Program-made: the position numbers and the translations under genes
Source of the DNA: Brevibacillus panacihumi W25
GTDB taxonomy: Bacteria; Bacillota; Bacilli; Brevibacillales; Brevibacillaceae
Length of the DNA stretch: 64,000 bases
Reading direction: 5' to 3'
NCBI RefSeq assembly: GCF_000503775.1
Contig: NZ_KI629785.1
Location: 434,001 to 498,000 of the forward strand
Notes under the pieces: model-generated
Databases searched by the model: none
The model's input: only the letters and a program-made list of their open reading frames with translations
Told to the model about the DNA's origin: nothing
Shown here: positions 8,033-15,570 of the stretch, piece after piece
Layout of the letters: each line of letters starts with the position of its first letter
Numbering within the stretch: position 1 is the first letter of the stretch

Positions 8033-8331
8033 CCCAGTGCCAAAGGGGGTACTGGTTGAAAACTCTACGGTTGGGGAGGAGAAGCATGTTTCCAGGCGGA
8101 GCGATTGGCGGAGTCCAGCCTAGCGGAACAGCGAAGCCCGGGGAAACGAAAGCGCAACCTATGAATAAACTCCGGAGCTGCGCGCCGTTTTGCGCTTCCC
8201 CCGGGATCGCTGTGGAGCGGACAGTTTAACTCCCTTGCGGGACGTAGACCGTAGCGCAGATCGGAAACATGCTTCTCCCCACTACAGCTACATTCACGAC
8301 ACATGAATCCCCAGTACCTAAAAGCACTGGG
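8033..8331. repeat. Long imperfect inverted repeat in the IS leader (element A)
   Basis: A roughly 300-bp self-complementary region at the transposase 5' end. The outer boxes are CCCAGTGC (8033-8040) with GCACTGGG (8324-8331), and GGTACTGG (8048-8055) with CCAGTACC (8311-8318). The main stem is 18 bp, GGAAACATGCTTCTCCCC (8263-8280) pairing with 8073-8093 apart from a 3-base bulge. An inner stem pairs CAGCGA and CCCGGGG (8129-8143) with 8199-8212. It holds no convincing coding capacity. It may insulate the transposase from read-through or form a structured RNA. Its ends resemble those of the hairpin at 21616-21860. Confidence 0.75.
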
Positions 8332-8337
8332 GATTCA
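8304..8337. repeat. Perfect 12-bp hairpin near the right IS end
   Basis: TGAATCCCCAGT (8304-8315) and ACTGGGGATTCA (8326-8337) with a 10-base loop. It is terminator-like in form but lacks a T run on either strand. It could block transcription entering the IS from outside. Confidence 0.6.
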
Positions 8338-8358
8338 GTTTACAGATAGTAGGTGGAC

Positions 8359-8373
8359 TTTTGCAGGGCTCTC
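8359..8373 (-). repeat. IS terminal inverted repeat, right
   Basis: TTTTGCAGGGCTCTC on the plus strand, the exact reverse complement of 6402-6416. The target duplication TCAAAG follows at 8374-8379. Confidence 0.88.
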
Positions 8374-8604
8374 TCAAAGGAGGCCATTTTTTCTGACCAT
8401 GCTTGTATATGTGCCTTTGCTTCCTCTTGCATCGCTTCAGGTATGGCCGAACCATAAAACGGAAGATTGAAATCAGCAAGATCCACTAGCTCGTATTTTG
8501 CGTTATCGTTGCGTTCTGTTGCAAAATCGTATACCCATTTTGCAACAGCCTCCCCATTGCGCCCTTGACGTGTACTGCCGATAATGTTTTCCGATTGATA
8601 ACAC
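8374..8604 (-). pseudogene. NAD(P)H-dependent FMN reductase, 5' fragment
   Basis: The N-terminal half of the reductase continued at 6062-6401. It shows the family's flavin-phosphate loop, IIGSTRQGRNGE, then YELVDLADFNLPF and the junction sequence SEKMASF. Beyond the junction the frame runs into IS sequence and stops after 13 codons. A GTG at 8604 preceded by GGAGGGG would start the expected MLSIG(N)IIGSTR, but that start is one base out of frame. A run of four A (8587-8590 on the complement) contains one base too many. The alternative in-frame ATG at 8624 gives an atypical N-terminus. So the gene may carry a frameshift as well as the insertion. Confidence 0.8.
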
Positions 8605-8634
8605 GCAGACCCCTCCACAATCATTCAGATTTTG

Positions 8635-9552
8635 TTAGTCAATGACCAGGACAACCTTTCCTCGACCGTGACCGCTTTCGATCTCTCGATGAGCATCCTC
8701 AGCTTGATGCAGCGGAAATGTCTTACGGATATGGATATGCAATTTCCCTTGTTCGTAAAGCTCAACCAATTCGACAAGTCGATCGACAGACCGCTGGCTC
8801 CGGATTGCTCGAACACCAAGCTTCTGTGCAAGTTCAAATGCGACGATCGTACCGATACGATTTTTATCCTGAACAAGGGCCAAAGAATCAAGCAGGACTT
8901 CGCCCCCGGCAGCGTCAAAGACAGCGTCCACCCCATCCGGTTGCACGGAACGTACCCGGTCGATGAGACCGTCTCCATATGCGACCGGAATTGCGCCAAG
9001 CGAGCGAAGGTAGTCGTGGTTTTGTTCACTCGCAGTACCGATAACCGTTGCCCCCCATGCGCGTGCTAGCTGAACAGCTATTGTACCAACTCCGCCTGCT
9101 GCAGCATGTATGAGCACGGTGTCACCCTTGCCAACTCCCAGTTCTTTTAACGCTGTGTGAGCGGTTTGTCCAGAAGCTGTTATTCCCCCCGCTTCATCCC
9201 AAGGCATGTTCTTTGGCTTATGCGAAATTTGCTCAACATGGACAACTACATATTCGGCATAACTAGCCAGCAGGGCCCAGCCTATCACTTCATCCCCAAC
9301 CGAGAAGTTTATGACGTCCTCTCCAACTTGATCAATCACTCCTGCAAACTCGTTGCCAAGAATTTGTGGATACTTTACCTCTATTCCGGGTGGTGCCCAT
9401 CCGCTGCTCCGTACCGATAAATCAAACGGCTGTACTCCGGCAGCCTTGACTCGTACCCGAACTTGTCCTTTTCCCGCCTGTGGAGTTTCAAATTCCATTA
9501 CCCGCAAGACATCGGGTGGACCAGGACTTGGAATCGCCGCAGCTCTCATCAT
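8635..9552 (-). CDS. Zinc-independent quinone oxidoreductase / NADP-dependent MDR protein
   Basis: A 305-residue medium-chain dehydrogenase/reductase without zinc ligands. The catalytic GroES-like domain (residues 1-120) includes GNEFAGVIDQVGEDV and FSVGDEVIGWA. The nucleotide-binding domain has the AAAGGVGTIAVQLAR Rossmann loop near residue 150. The C-terminus ends GHGRGKVVLVID, standard for quinone oxidoreductases, which reduce quinones or enones with NADPH. It stops just upstream of the split FMN reductase gene, so the two probably formed a redox or stress operon. The start ATG follows a GAGGGA site. Confidence 0.88.
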   Translation of the reverse strand: MMRAAAIPSPGPPDVLRVMEFETPQAGKGQVRVRVKAAGVQPFDLSVRSSGWAPPGIEVKYPQILGNEFAGVIDQVGEDVINFSVGDEVIGWALLASYAEYVVVHVEQISHKPKNMPWDEAGGITASGQTAHTALKELGVGKGDTVLIHAAAGGVGTIAVQLARAWGATVIGTASEQNHDYLRSLGAIPVAYGDGLIDRVRSVQPDGVDAVFDAAGGEVLLDSLALVQDKNRIGTIVAFELAQKLGVRAIRSQRSVDRLVELVELYEQGKLHIHIRKTFPLHQAEDAHREIESGHGRGKVVLVID

Positions 9553-9688
9553 TCATCCCTCGTTTCTAACTTCCTTTTAGACCCTGAGATCGACTTTCAT
9601 CATTTAGTCTATATTCGATTTGAAATAATTGATAATATATATTCCTTTATCCATCGATAACCTTAGGTATATGAATGAAAATGTAAAA

Positions 9689-9722
9689 AACCTTTCCGCA
9701 CGGGTTTTCCGGCAGAAAGGTT
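9689..9722 (-). terminator. Terminator of the 93-residue gene
   Basis: AACCTTTC and GAAAGGTT around an 18-base loop, followed on the minus strand by TTTTTACATTTTC. It lies 17 bp beyond the stop at 9739. Confidence 0.65.
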
Positions 9723-9738
9723 CATGGGTGGCTTGTTT

Positions 9739-10020
9739 TTAGGAATTTGCGACTTTTTTGTCTCGTGTATTCACGATGTGATGGCCCAACGGCAAGCCGC
9801 GTTGCTGCAAATCATCCGCTGTCAGAATAAGGAGCGTCTCATTTTTGCACGGCATTGGCATCAACCCACCCAATGGACTCATCACCCGCCCATTGGTATC
9901 TGTCTCAATGACCACGTACAGACCTTTACCCTCCAACTGCTGCAAAAATTCACTCCAGCACTTGGACGTAATTTGATCGACGTGCTTCGTGAAAATGACA
10001 CCCATCTCTTGTGCTAACAT
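9739..10020 (-). CDS. Conserved-looking hypothetical protein, 93 residues
   Basis: I do not recognise the family. The protein is soluble, mixed alpha/beta by appearance, and has two Cys (KCWSEF near residue 22 and MPCKNE near 59). A central stretch, GKGLYVVIETDTNGRV, then SPLGGLMPM, looks like a small beta-sheet domain. The ATG at 10020 has AGGGGA six bases upstream; an in-frame TTG two codons earlier is too close to that site. It stands alone with its own terminator. Its function cannot be stated. Confidence 0.65.
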   Translation of the reverse strand: MLAQEMGVIFTKHVDQITSKCWSEFLQQLEGKGLYVVIETDTNGRVMSPLGGLMPMPCKNETLLILTADDLQQRGLPLGHHIVNTRDKKVANS

Positions 10021-10334
10021 GTACAATCCCCTTTGTCTTAAGCTCAGATCCCTGATTCATAGATGTTCTCTTCTAACGAATACAAAGATACAGGGAAACG
10101 GCTCTTCTGGCAAAATCCACATAGCGCTGGAAAATGCGAAAATGAGCTGTTTTTCACCGCTTTTCGCTTCCCTCGCTATCCTTCTCTCGCGCAGGTACTT
10201 CTTTCGCTTCTGCACGCTGTTTTTTGCGGTTTGCCTTTTTTTACACATGCTTGAGACAAAAAAAAAAGGAGGATTTTCCCAAACCCCAAACGAATATCCT
10301 TTTTATCTTTATTTGAAGAAAGAGGCGATGATCG
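10021..10334. other. 314-bp intergenic region
   Basis: This lies between two divergent genes. I see only short A/T-rich tracts, including an A10 run at 10259-10268 and a weak AAAAAGGA/TCCTTTTT dyad at about 10263-10305. No reading frame with a ribosome site, riboswitch or RNA gene is recognisable. It presumably holds the two promoters. Confidence 0.4.
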
Positions 10335-10688
10335 ATGAGCAAGATGTTCCAACGCATTGATACGGTTTTTGTCCCGACCCGCGATATCGAGAAAGCGTTC
10401 GCTTGGTATCAGGATGTCCTGGGCGGTCTTCCCGGCTGGAAAAGCGAGAAAGGGGAATACCAATGTGTAAAATTTGGCGACACCTCGATTACACTGTTTC
10501 TCACCGATGATCCCTTGTATTTTCAACCGCGTAGAAGCGCGTTTAACTTTTACGTCCCTCATGCTGGCGAGGCCTACGACTACCTGCTAAGCCGCGGTGT
10601 CAAGGTAGAAGAGGTCAAGGAGTACGGAGCGAAGTATTTTGCCTTCTACGATTTGGATGGAAACTGCCTGGAGGTTTGCGAGTATTGA
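10335..10688 (+). CDS. VOC (glyoxalase/dioxygenase-like) family protein
   Basis: A 117-residue single-repeat vicinal-oxygen-chelate protein. It begins IDTVFVPTRDIEKAFAWYQD, the usual first beta-alpha unit with WY at the helix end, then GDTSITLFLTDD, and a second unit NFYVPHAGEAYDYLLSRGV. It ends FYDLDGNCLEV, where the Glu is the typical metal ligand. Members bind a metal ion and act as lyases, dioxygenases or drug-binding proteins, normally as dimers. The specific substrate is unknown. The ribosome site AGAGG is nine bases upstream of ATG. The convergent YolD-like gene ends four bases away. Confidence 0.85.
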   Translation: MSKMFQRIDTVFVPTRDIEKAFAWYQDVLGGLPGWKSEKGEYQCVKFGDTSITLFLTDDPLYFQPRRSAFNFYVPHAGEAYDYLLSRGVKVEEVKEYGAKYFAFYDLDGNCLEVCEY

Positions 10689-10691
10689 TCC

Positions 10692-11027
10692 CTAGCGTTC
10701 GCCGCATTCCGCTTGCAGCAGGCTGGCAAACGAAAGCCAGTGCATCCCGCTTCCCGTCCGGAGCTTGATCCGCTGCTGCGCCTGGTCGATATGCATGACA
10801 TGACCAGACAGCCGGCTCGGCTCCTTTCCGTCATAATAGGAAAGGGTCAGCGTATCGCCGGATTGATATGCCTGCCAGATCTGCTCACTCAGCTCCGCCA
10901 GCTGCTCACTGTCCAGCTCCGGGGGTACATAGCGTCGTTCCTGTTCCTTGATGCGCATGTATAATTCACGATGCTCCGGCAGTACAAATCTCGATGAGCC
11001 GAATAAGTCGTTTTTCTTGCTGCCCAT
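10692..11027 (-). CDS. YolD-like protein
   Basis: A 111-residue member of the YolD-like family, small proteins usually encoded beside Y-family DNA polymerases and proposed to modulate them (a UmuD-like role is only a proposal). Diagnostic parts are LPEHRELYMRIKEQERR and the SH3-like C-terminal strands LTLSYYDGKEPSRLSGHVMHI with a final WLSFASLL. The start ATG follows AGGAGGGG. A LexA-type box lies just upstream (11045-11058), so damage induction is likely. The Y-polymerase gene is 9 kb away with its own SOS boxes, so this gene is separate from its usual partner. Confidence 0.85.
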   Translation of the reverse strand: MGSKKNDLFGSSRFVLPEHRELYMRIKEQERRYVPPELDSEQLAELSEQIWQAYQSGDTLTLSYYDGKEPSRLSGHVMHIDQAQQRIKLRTGSGMHWLSFASLLQAECGER

Positions 11028-11044
11028 ATCTTCCCCTCCTTTTA

Positions 11045-11058
11045 CGAACCTACGTTCC
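11045..11058. promoter_or_regulatory. LexA (SOS) box upstream of the YolD-like gene
   Basis: CGAACCTACGTTCC contains the Bacillus LexA core GAAC-N4-GTTC. It lies 18 bp upstream of the start codon at 11027, over the expected promoter. Confidence 0.75.
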
Positions 11059-11155
11059 CATTATATGCTGCTATCTACGAAATTATCAACATCCTTTCTG
11101 TCTGGAACACGTGAGTTCCACCCATTTGACCATCCCATCCCAGCAGTTTGATACG

Positions 11156-11189
11156 AAAAAGAACCCTCGACTCAAACGTTCGAGGGTTC
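11156..11189 (-). terminator. Terminator of the amine-utilisation operon
   Basis: GAACCCTCGA and TCGAGGGTTC form a perfect 10-bp stem with a 9-base loop, followed on the minus strand by TTTTTCG. It lies 24 bp past the permease stop. Confidence 0.85.
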
Positions 11190-11212
11190 CTACTGAGGGC
11201 TGCTTCCGCCTT

Positions 11213-12610
11213 TTACAGGTCTCGCATGGTGGGCGGCACTTCCCTGTATCCTTTTGACTTCACGGCGCCCAGGATGATCCCCGCTGCAAGCCAGCTTCCA
11301 CCAACGACATAAGTCATGGTATCGAAACCTGACCAAACGAAGAAAATGATGGAAAAACCTAGCAAGGGAAGCAGGCCGTATAGCAGAAGACCTTTGGGAT
11401 CCCGCTGTTTTTTCTTGAAAATAAAGTAGATGATGACGGTCAGATTCAGCATCATAAAGGAGGTTAACGCTCCGAAGTTGACCAGCTTAATGATCGTTTC
11501 AATGGAGACGAATAAGGCAACAAAGAATGAGACTATTCCGACAAAAATCGTTGCGTTGAAAGGCGTTTTGTAGACTGGATGTATTTTTCCCAAAATTCCG
11601 GCAAACGGCAGCAGATTATCCCTGCTCATCGAGTAGATGATGCGGGCGATTGCCGATTGAATCGCCAATGCATTCGCAATCCCCACGGCAGCTACAGCGA
11701 TGATGATAAACAGGTAGTAGAGAAGATCCCCGCCGACCTCTCTGGCAATATCGAAGTACGCCATATCCGGATCAAGGTCTTGATAATTTGGATGTGCCAG
11801 TGACGCCAGATAGGTTTGCACCATGAAGATCATCCCGATGGCCACTAAGGAAAATACCGTCGCTCGACCGACCGTTTTTCGCGGCTCTTTCACTTCCTCG
11901 GACAACGTACTGATGACATCGAAACCTAGAAATCCGAGTACTGCGATCGAAGCGGCACTTGCCAGAAATTCGAGGTTCACTTTGTCTGGTTGAATCAGCG
12001 GAGCTAATGAGAAACCACCCATCCCATTGCCGTCCACAAAGACAAACTTGATCGTGCAGGCGATGAATACCGCTAACACGGAGAGTTCCATGATGAGAAA
12101 TACCAGGTTCGTGCGAGCTGTCAGGGAGATCCCTCTCGCATTGATGAAGGTATTGATGAAAAGGAACAACAGGATCAGCAGATAGGTCGGGATTGCTGGA
12201 AAAATGCTGTTCAGCCACATCGCTGAAAAGGACGCCAAGAGCGCTGGGCCCATAATGTAATCGACCGCGATCAGCCAGCCTGTCGCAAACCCTACATGCG
12301 GGTTCAGTCCCCTCTGTACATAGGAATATACGGAGCCCGCAATGGGAAACTCCTTGCTCATTTGGCTGTAGCTGAGTGCTGTAAATACCATGGCCACGAT
12401 CCCGACCAGGTAGACGAGCGGCACCATGCCTGAGCTTTCGTGCGCCAGCATGCCATAAACCTGGATAGGCGCGATCGGGAGCATCGTGATCAACCCGTAG
12501 ACAACGAGATCTTTCATGGTCAAGGCACGTTTCAGTTCCTGTTTGTAGCCGAGGTTGGTCAATGCAGATCCATTCTCATTCAAGCCTGTCTGTACTTTCA
12601 TGTCACCCAA
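11213..12610 (-). CDS. APC-family amine/amino-acid permease
   Basis: A permease of 465 residues with about 12 membrane segments, in the APC superfamily near the putrescine importers PuuP/PlaP. Seen are the TM1 motif MLPIAPIQVYGMLAHESSGM, the TM2 region with SYSQMSKEFPIAGSVYSYVQ, and the TM6 region GFDVISTLSEEVKEPRK, all typical of the group. It is the last gene of the operon running from 17480. It presumably imports the nitrogen compound that the enzymes degrade. The start is a TTG at 12610 six bases after GGGGGG; an ATG three codons later is an alternative. Putrescine is one candidate substrate; an amino alcohol is another. Neither is proven by the sequence. Confidence 0.88.
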   Translation of the reverse strand: MGDMKVQTGLNENGSALTNLGYKQELKRALTMKDLVVYGLITMLPIAPIQVYGMLAHESSGMVPLVYLVGIVAMVFTALSYSQMSKEFPIAGSVYSYVQRGLNPHVGFATGWLIAVDYIMGPALLASFSAMWLNSIFPAIPTYLLILLFLFINTFINARGISLTARTNLVFLIMELSVLAVFIACTIKFVFVDGNGMGGFSLAPLIQPDKVNLEFLASAASIAVLGFLGFDVISTLSEEVKEPRKTVGRATVFSLVAIGMIFMVQTYLASLAHPNYQDLDPDMAYFDIAREVGGDLLYYLFIIIAVAAVGIANALAIQSAIARIIYSMSRDNLLPFAGILGKIHPVYKTPFNATIFVGIVSFFVALFVSIETIIKLVNFGALTSFMMLNLTVIIYFIFKKKQRDPKGLLLYGLLPLLGFSIIFFVWSGFDTMTYVVGGSWLAAGIILGAVKSKGYREVPPTMRDL

Positions 12611-12662
12611 GCTAATCCCCCCGATTTATATGGATGTTGAATCTTCGAAGAGGTGTGACCCC

Positions 12663-14114
12663 TCACTCGAAAGTGAGGGCCACGTATTTCAGTTCCGTAA
12701 ATTCTTCGACGCCTTGTTTTCCTCCGACACGTCCGATTCCACTCGCCTTCACGCCCCCAAAAGGCGCTTGCGGATATGCGAGAGAGGTCCCGTTGATCGC
12801 CATGTTTCCTACCTCGAGCCCCGCGATCATGCGGAACATTCTGGCGGCGTCCCGCGTAAAGACGTAGCCAGCCAGCCCATACGGCGTGTTGTTGCTGCGT
12901 TCAAGCACCTCCGTCTCATCCTCGAAGGTAAGAACCGGGGCTACTGGCCCAAAGATCTCTTCCTTGGTCAGCTCCATGTCATGTGTCACCTCGTCCAGAA
13001 GAGTGGGCGCAAAAAACAATCCATTCCCGAGTCCGTTTTCTGTAAGTCGGCGACCGCCTGTCAGCACCTTTGCCCCTTTTTCCACGGCATCCGCTACCAG
13101 ACGCTCCACCTTGGCCAAGTAGGATGGATCGATCATGGCTCCCACCTGGCTGTCTGGCGCTAATCCCGGGGCCACTTGCAGTCGGCTGATTCGCTCCGCC
13201 AGCTTGTCCACCAATTCCTGATGGATCTTTTTGTGGGCATAGATGAGGTTGATCCCGTTGCACACTTGCCCGGCATTTTCAAATTTATTGCTGACGATTT
13301 TCTCCGCTGCCGCGTCCAGATCAGCATCCGGGAAGACGATGACCGGAGAGTTTCCACCCAATTCCAAGGTCAATCGCTTCACGTGATCAGCAGCCTGTCT
13401 CATCAGGATTTTGCCTACTTCCGTGGAACCCGTGAACGAAATTTTGCGCACTCTTGGGTCTGCTGATAGCATGTTGCCGATGGCAGCCGGTTCGCCCGTT
13501 ACCAGATTTGCGACACCCTGAGGGATGCCTGTCTCCATCAGGTGACGGAACAAAGCAATAGCGATACAAGGAGTCTGCTCTGCAGGCTTCAGCACAATGG
13601 TACATCCTGCCACCAATGCCGGAGCCACCTTTTGCGCCAAGATCGCCGCCGGGAAATTGGCAGGCGTGATGAGACCGGCTACACCTACCGCTTCCCGAAA
13701 GACCATCAGCTTTTGTCCTGGATTCGATGCCGGGATGATCTCTCCCGCCAGCCGCTGTCCTTCTTCCGCATTGTAGCGAATCATGTACGCGGTTCCCGCT
13801 ATTTCGCCCCGTGCCTCAGCGAGCGGTTTCCCTTGCTCGCTCGACAGGAGCAAAGCCAGCTCCTCATGATGGGCCAAAATCCGGTCTGCCCAGTCCAGCA
13901 GGTATCCAGCCCGATCCCCTGCTGTCCGCTTGGACCATTCCGGAAATGCCCGGTAGGCGGCGTCGATCGCTTGCTTCGTCTCCCTTTCTCCTCCATTCGG
14001 AACATAGGCCAGGACTGCTCCTGTCGCCGGGTTGTATACTTCGAAGGTCTCCTGCAAAGTGACTTGCTCTCCGTCAATCCACATGTGGTTCCATTCCATG
14101 CTCTTCTCTTTCAT
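12663..14114 (-). CDS. NAD(P)-dependent aldehyde dehydrogenase
   Basis: About 483 residues of the succinate-semialdehyde / gamma-glutamyl-aminoaldehyde dehydrogenase type (GabD/PuuC group). The fold markers are FPAAILAQKVAPALVAGC, then ISFTGSTEVGK for the cofactor loop, LELGGNSPVIV with the catalytic base Glu, and GQVCNG with the catalytic Cys. It oxidises an aldehyde to an acid. In this operon the likely substrate is the aldehyde of a gamma-glutamylated amine (inferred). The ATG at 14114 follows GTGGAG by eight bases and gives the usual family length; the GTG at 14162 would add 16 atypical residues. Confidence 0.9.
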   Translation of the reverse strand: MKEKSMEWNHMWIDGEQVTLQETFEVYNPATGAVLAYVPNGGERETKQAIDAAYRAFPEWSKRTAGDRAGYLLDWADRILAHHEELALLLSSEQGKPLAEARGEIAGTAYMIRYNAEEGQRLAGEIIPASNPGQKLMVFREAVGVAGLITPANFPAAILAQKVAPALVAGCTIVLKPAEQTPCIAIALFRHLMETGIPQGVANLVTGEPAAIGNMLSADPRVRKISFTGSTEVGKILMRQAADHVKRLTLELGGNSPVIVFPDADLDAAAEKIVSNKFENAGQVCNGINLIYAHKKIHQELVDKLAERISRLQVAPGLAPDSQVGAMIDPSYLAKVERLVADAVEKGAKVLTGGRRLTENGLGNGLFFAPTLLDEVTHDMELTKEEIFGPVAPVLTFEDETEVLERSNNTPYGLAGYVFTRDAARMFRMIAGLEVGNMAINGTSLAYPQAPFGGVKASGIGRVGGKQGVEEFTELKYVALTFE

Positions 14115-14191
14115 CTGTCGTGCTCCACTCCTTTCACATCCTGCTCTGCCCGCTTCCGACACCGCCTTTATGACGGGTCCTATCAGCTAGC

Positions 14192-15550
14192 TTAGATAAA
14201 CTCGAAGTATTTTTTCCGCTCCCAATCCGTCACTTCCGCGAAATAATCGTTCAGTTCATTGCGGGCCGCTGTCAGATAATGCTCCACCACTTCATTGCCC
14301 AACAACTGCCGCACGATTTCACTTCGATCCAATTGCGTAATCGCTTCCACAAGATTGGAAGGAAGGCGCTCTACATCGGGATTGCTGGAGGGCTCTCCAC
14401 GGGTAGGGGCGGCGATGTCTATGCGATTTTTGATGCCGTACAGACCGGATGCCAGCATAGCGGCAAGCACCAGATAGTGATTGACATCTGCGCCTGGAAT
14501 CCGGTTTTCAATCCGGCACGACTTCCCTTTGCCATCGGTGCGAAACGAAGTGAAGCGGTTGTCTTCGCCCCATGTCAAGGTGTTGGGAGCCCCGCCGCCA
14601 TTGGCAAGCCGCTTGTACGAATTGATGTACGGCGCGTAGAAGAGCATCATGGCTGGAGAAAGCGCCAGCATGCCGCCGAGGAAAAAGCGGCCTGTCTCGG
14701 AAAGTCCATACGTGCCGGCCGGATCGTAAAATAGATTGTTGCCGTTTGGATCCCACAGGCTGATATGGGTATGTCCGCTGCTGCCTGGCTCATCCGTGTC
14801 AGGCTTGGCCATAAACGTCGCCATCAGCTTGTTCATAACTGCGATTTCCTTGATGCCGTTCTTGTAAACGGCTGTACGATCCGCCATCTCCAGCGCTTCG
14901 GCATACCGGACATTCAGCTCGACCTGTCCCTTGCCGTATTCGCCCTTGATCGCCTCCAACGGTACGCCTGCTCCCTCCAAATGGCGAGACAACTGCGAGA
15001 GAAACCAGTCATCCACATTTAAGCGAAAGATGGAATAATCGACCGGATAGGAGAACAGCGGCTTCAGATCAATAAAATTCTTTTCACGAATGCTATCGCT
15101 CGTCTCCTGATACAAGTAGAACTCCATCTCGGACGCAGCATTGACTTTATATCCCTTGGCGGAGGCTTTGTTCAACTGCCGTTTCAAAATATTGCGCGGT
15201 GCGATTGACACTTCCGACCCGTCCTTGTTGTACAGATCGCCCAGCACCAGCGCAGTCCGTTCAATCCAGGGGTAGCGACGCAAGGTGGTCAGATCGGGAA
15301 CGACCAGCATGTCGTGCAACCCGCTATCCAGATTGCAAAACTCATAATTTTCCGCGTATTTCAGGCTGGCATCCCAAATGAAGTTAATGGCGCACGTGTG
15401 AATGCCGTCCTTGGCGTCATCCAGAAAGTAGCGGGCAGGCACTTTTTTTCCAAACAGCTTGCCCTGCATGTCGACGCCCGCAATCGTTACCGTTTCGATT
15501 TCTCCACTGGCCACCAGCTCTGCCAATTGCGCTAGATCAATCTTGCCCAC
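14192..15550 (-). CDS. Glutamine-synthetase-like gamma-glutamyl-amine ligase
   Basis: About 452 residues of the glutamine synthetase superfamily, nearer to PuuA/FluG/GlnA4-type ligases than to true GlnA. The catalytic domain shows EMEFYLYQE (metal-binding Glu), GQVELNVRYA, SGHTHISLWD (ATP and metal site) and RIENRIPGADVNHYLVLAA. An N-terminal beta-grasp-like part begins after the GTG start. Such enzymes use ATP to join glutamate to an amine, giving a gamma-glutamyl amide. The neighbours (SDR, aldehyde dehydrogenase, M20 amidase, amine permease) fit a gamma-glutamylated pathway and not nitrogen assimilation. GTG at 15550 has GAGGGGGGAAGG upstream; a TTG at 15586 would overlap the SDR gene and lacks a site. 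Confidence 0.85.
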   Translation of the reverse strand: MGKIDLAQLAELVASGEIETVTIAGVDMQGKLFGKKVPARYFLDDAKDGIHTCAINFIWDASLKYAENYEFCNLDSGLHDMLVVPDLTTLRRYPWIERTALVLGDLYNKDGSEVSIAPRNILKRQLNKASAKGYKVNAASEMEFYLYQETSDSIREKNFIDLKPLFSYPVDYSIFRLNVDDWFLSQLSRHLEGAGVPLEAIKGEYGKGQVELNVRYAEALEMADRTAVYKNGIKEIAVMNKLMATFMAKPDTDEPGSSGHTHISLWDPNGNNLFYDPAGTYGLSETGRFFLGGMLALSPAMMLFYAPYINSYKRLANGGGAPNTLTWGEDNRFTSFRTDGKGKSCRIENRIPGADVNHYLVLAAMLASGLYGIKNRIDIAAPTRGEPSSNPDVERLPSNLVEAITQLDRSEIVRQLLGNEVVEHYLTAARNELNDYFAEVTDWERKKYFEFI

Positions 15551-15570
15551 TTGCCTTCCCCCCTCTCTCC

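Larger units (their letters stand above)
6402..8373. mobile_element. IS1182-like insertion sequence, 1972 bp
   Basis: The element begins GAGAGCCCTGCAAAA at 6402-6416 and ends with the exact inverted copy at 8359-8373. It is flanked by a 6-bp direct repeat, TCAAAG. It carries one transposase gene on the minus strand and about 300 bp of non-coding sequence before the right end. That leader contains a long inverted repeat (8033-8331). The element interrupts a flavin reductase gene, and the target reading frame is restored by in-silico removal, which fixes the boundaries to the base. The family call rests on the transposase type. Intact ends, an intact transposase and a perfect duplication suggest a recent insertion. 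Confidence 0.9.

Noticed and set aside
8088..8300. Short open frames within the IS hairpin
   Set aside because: They exist on both strands because the sequence is self-complementary; no ribosome sites and no protein-like pattern.
10263..10305. AAAAAGGA...TCCTTTTT dyad as a terminator before the VOC gene
   Set aside because: The stem is short and AT-rich with a long loop and no adjacent gene end on the correct side.
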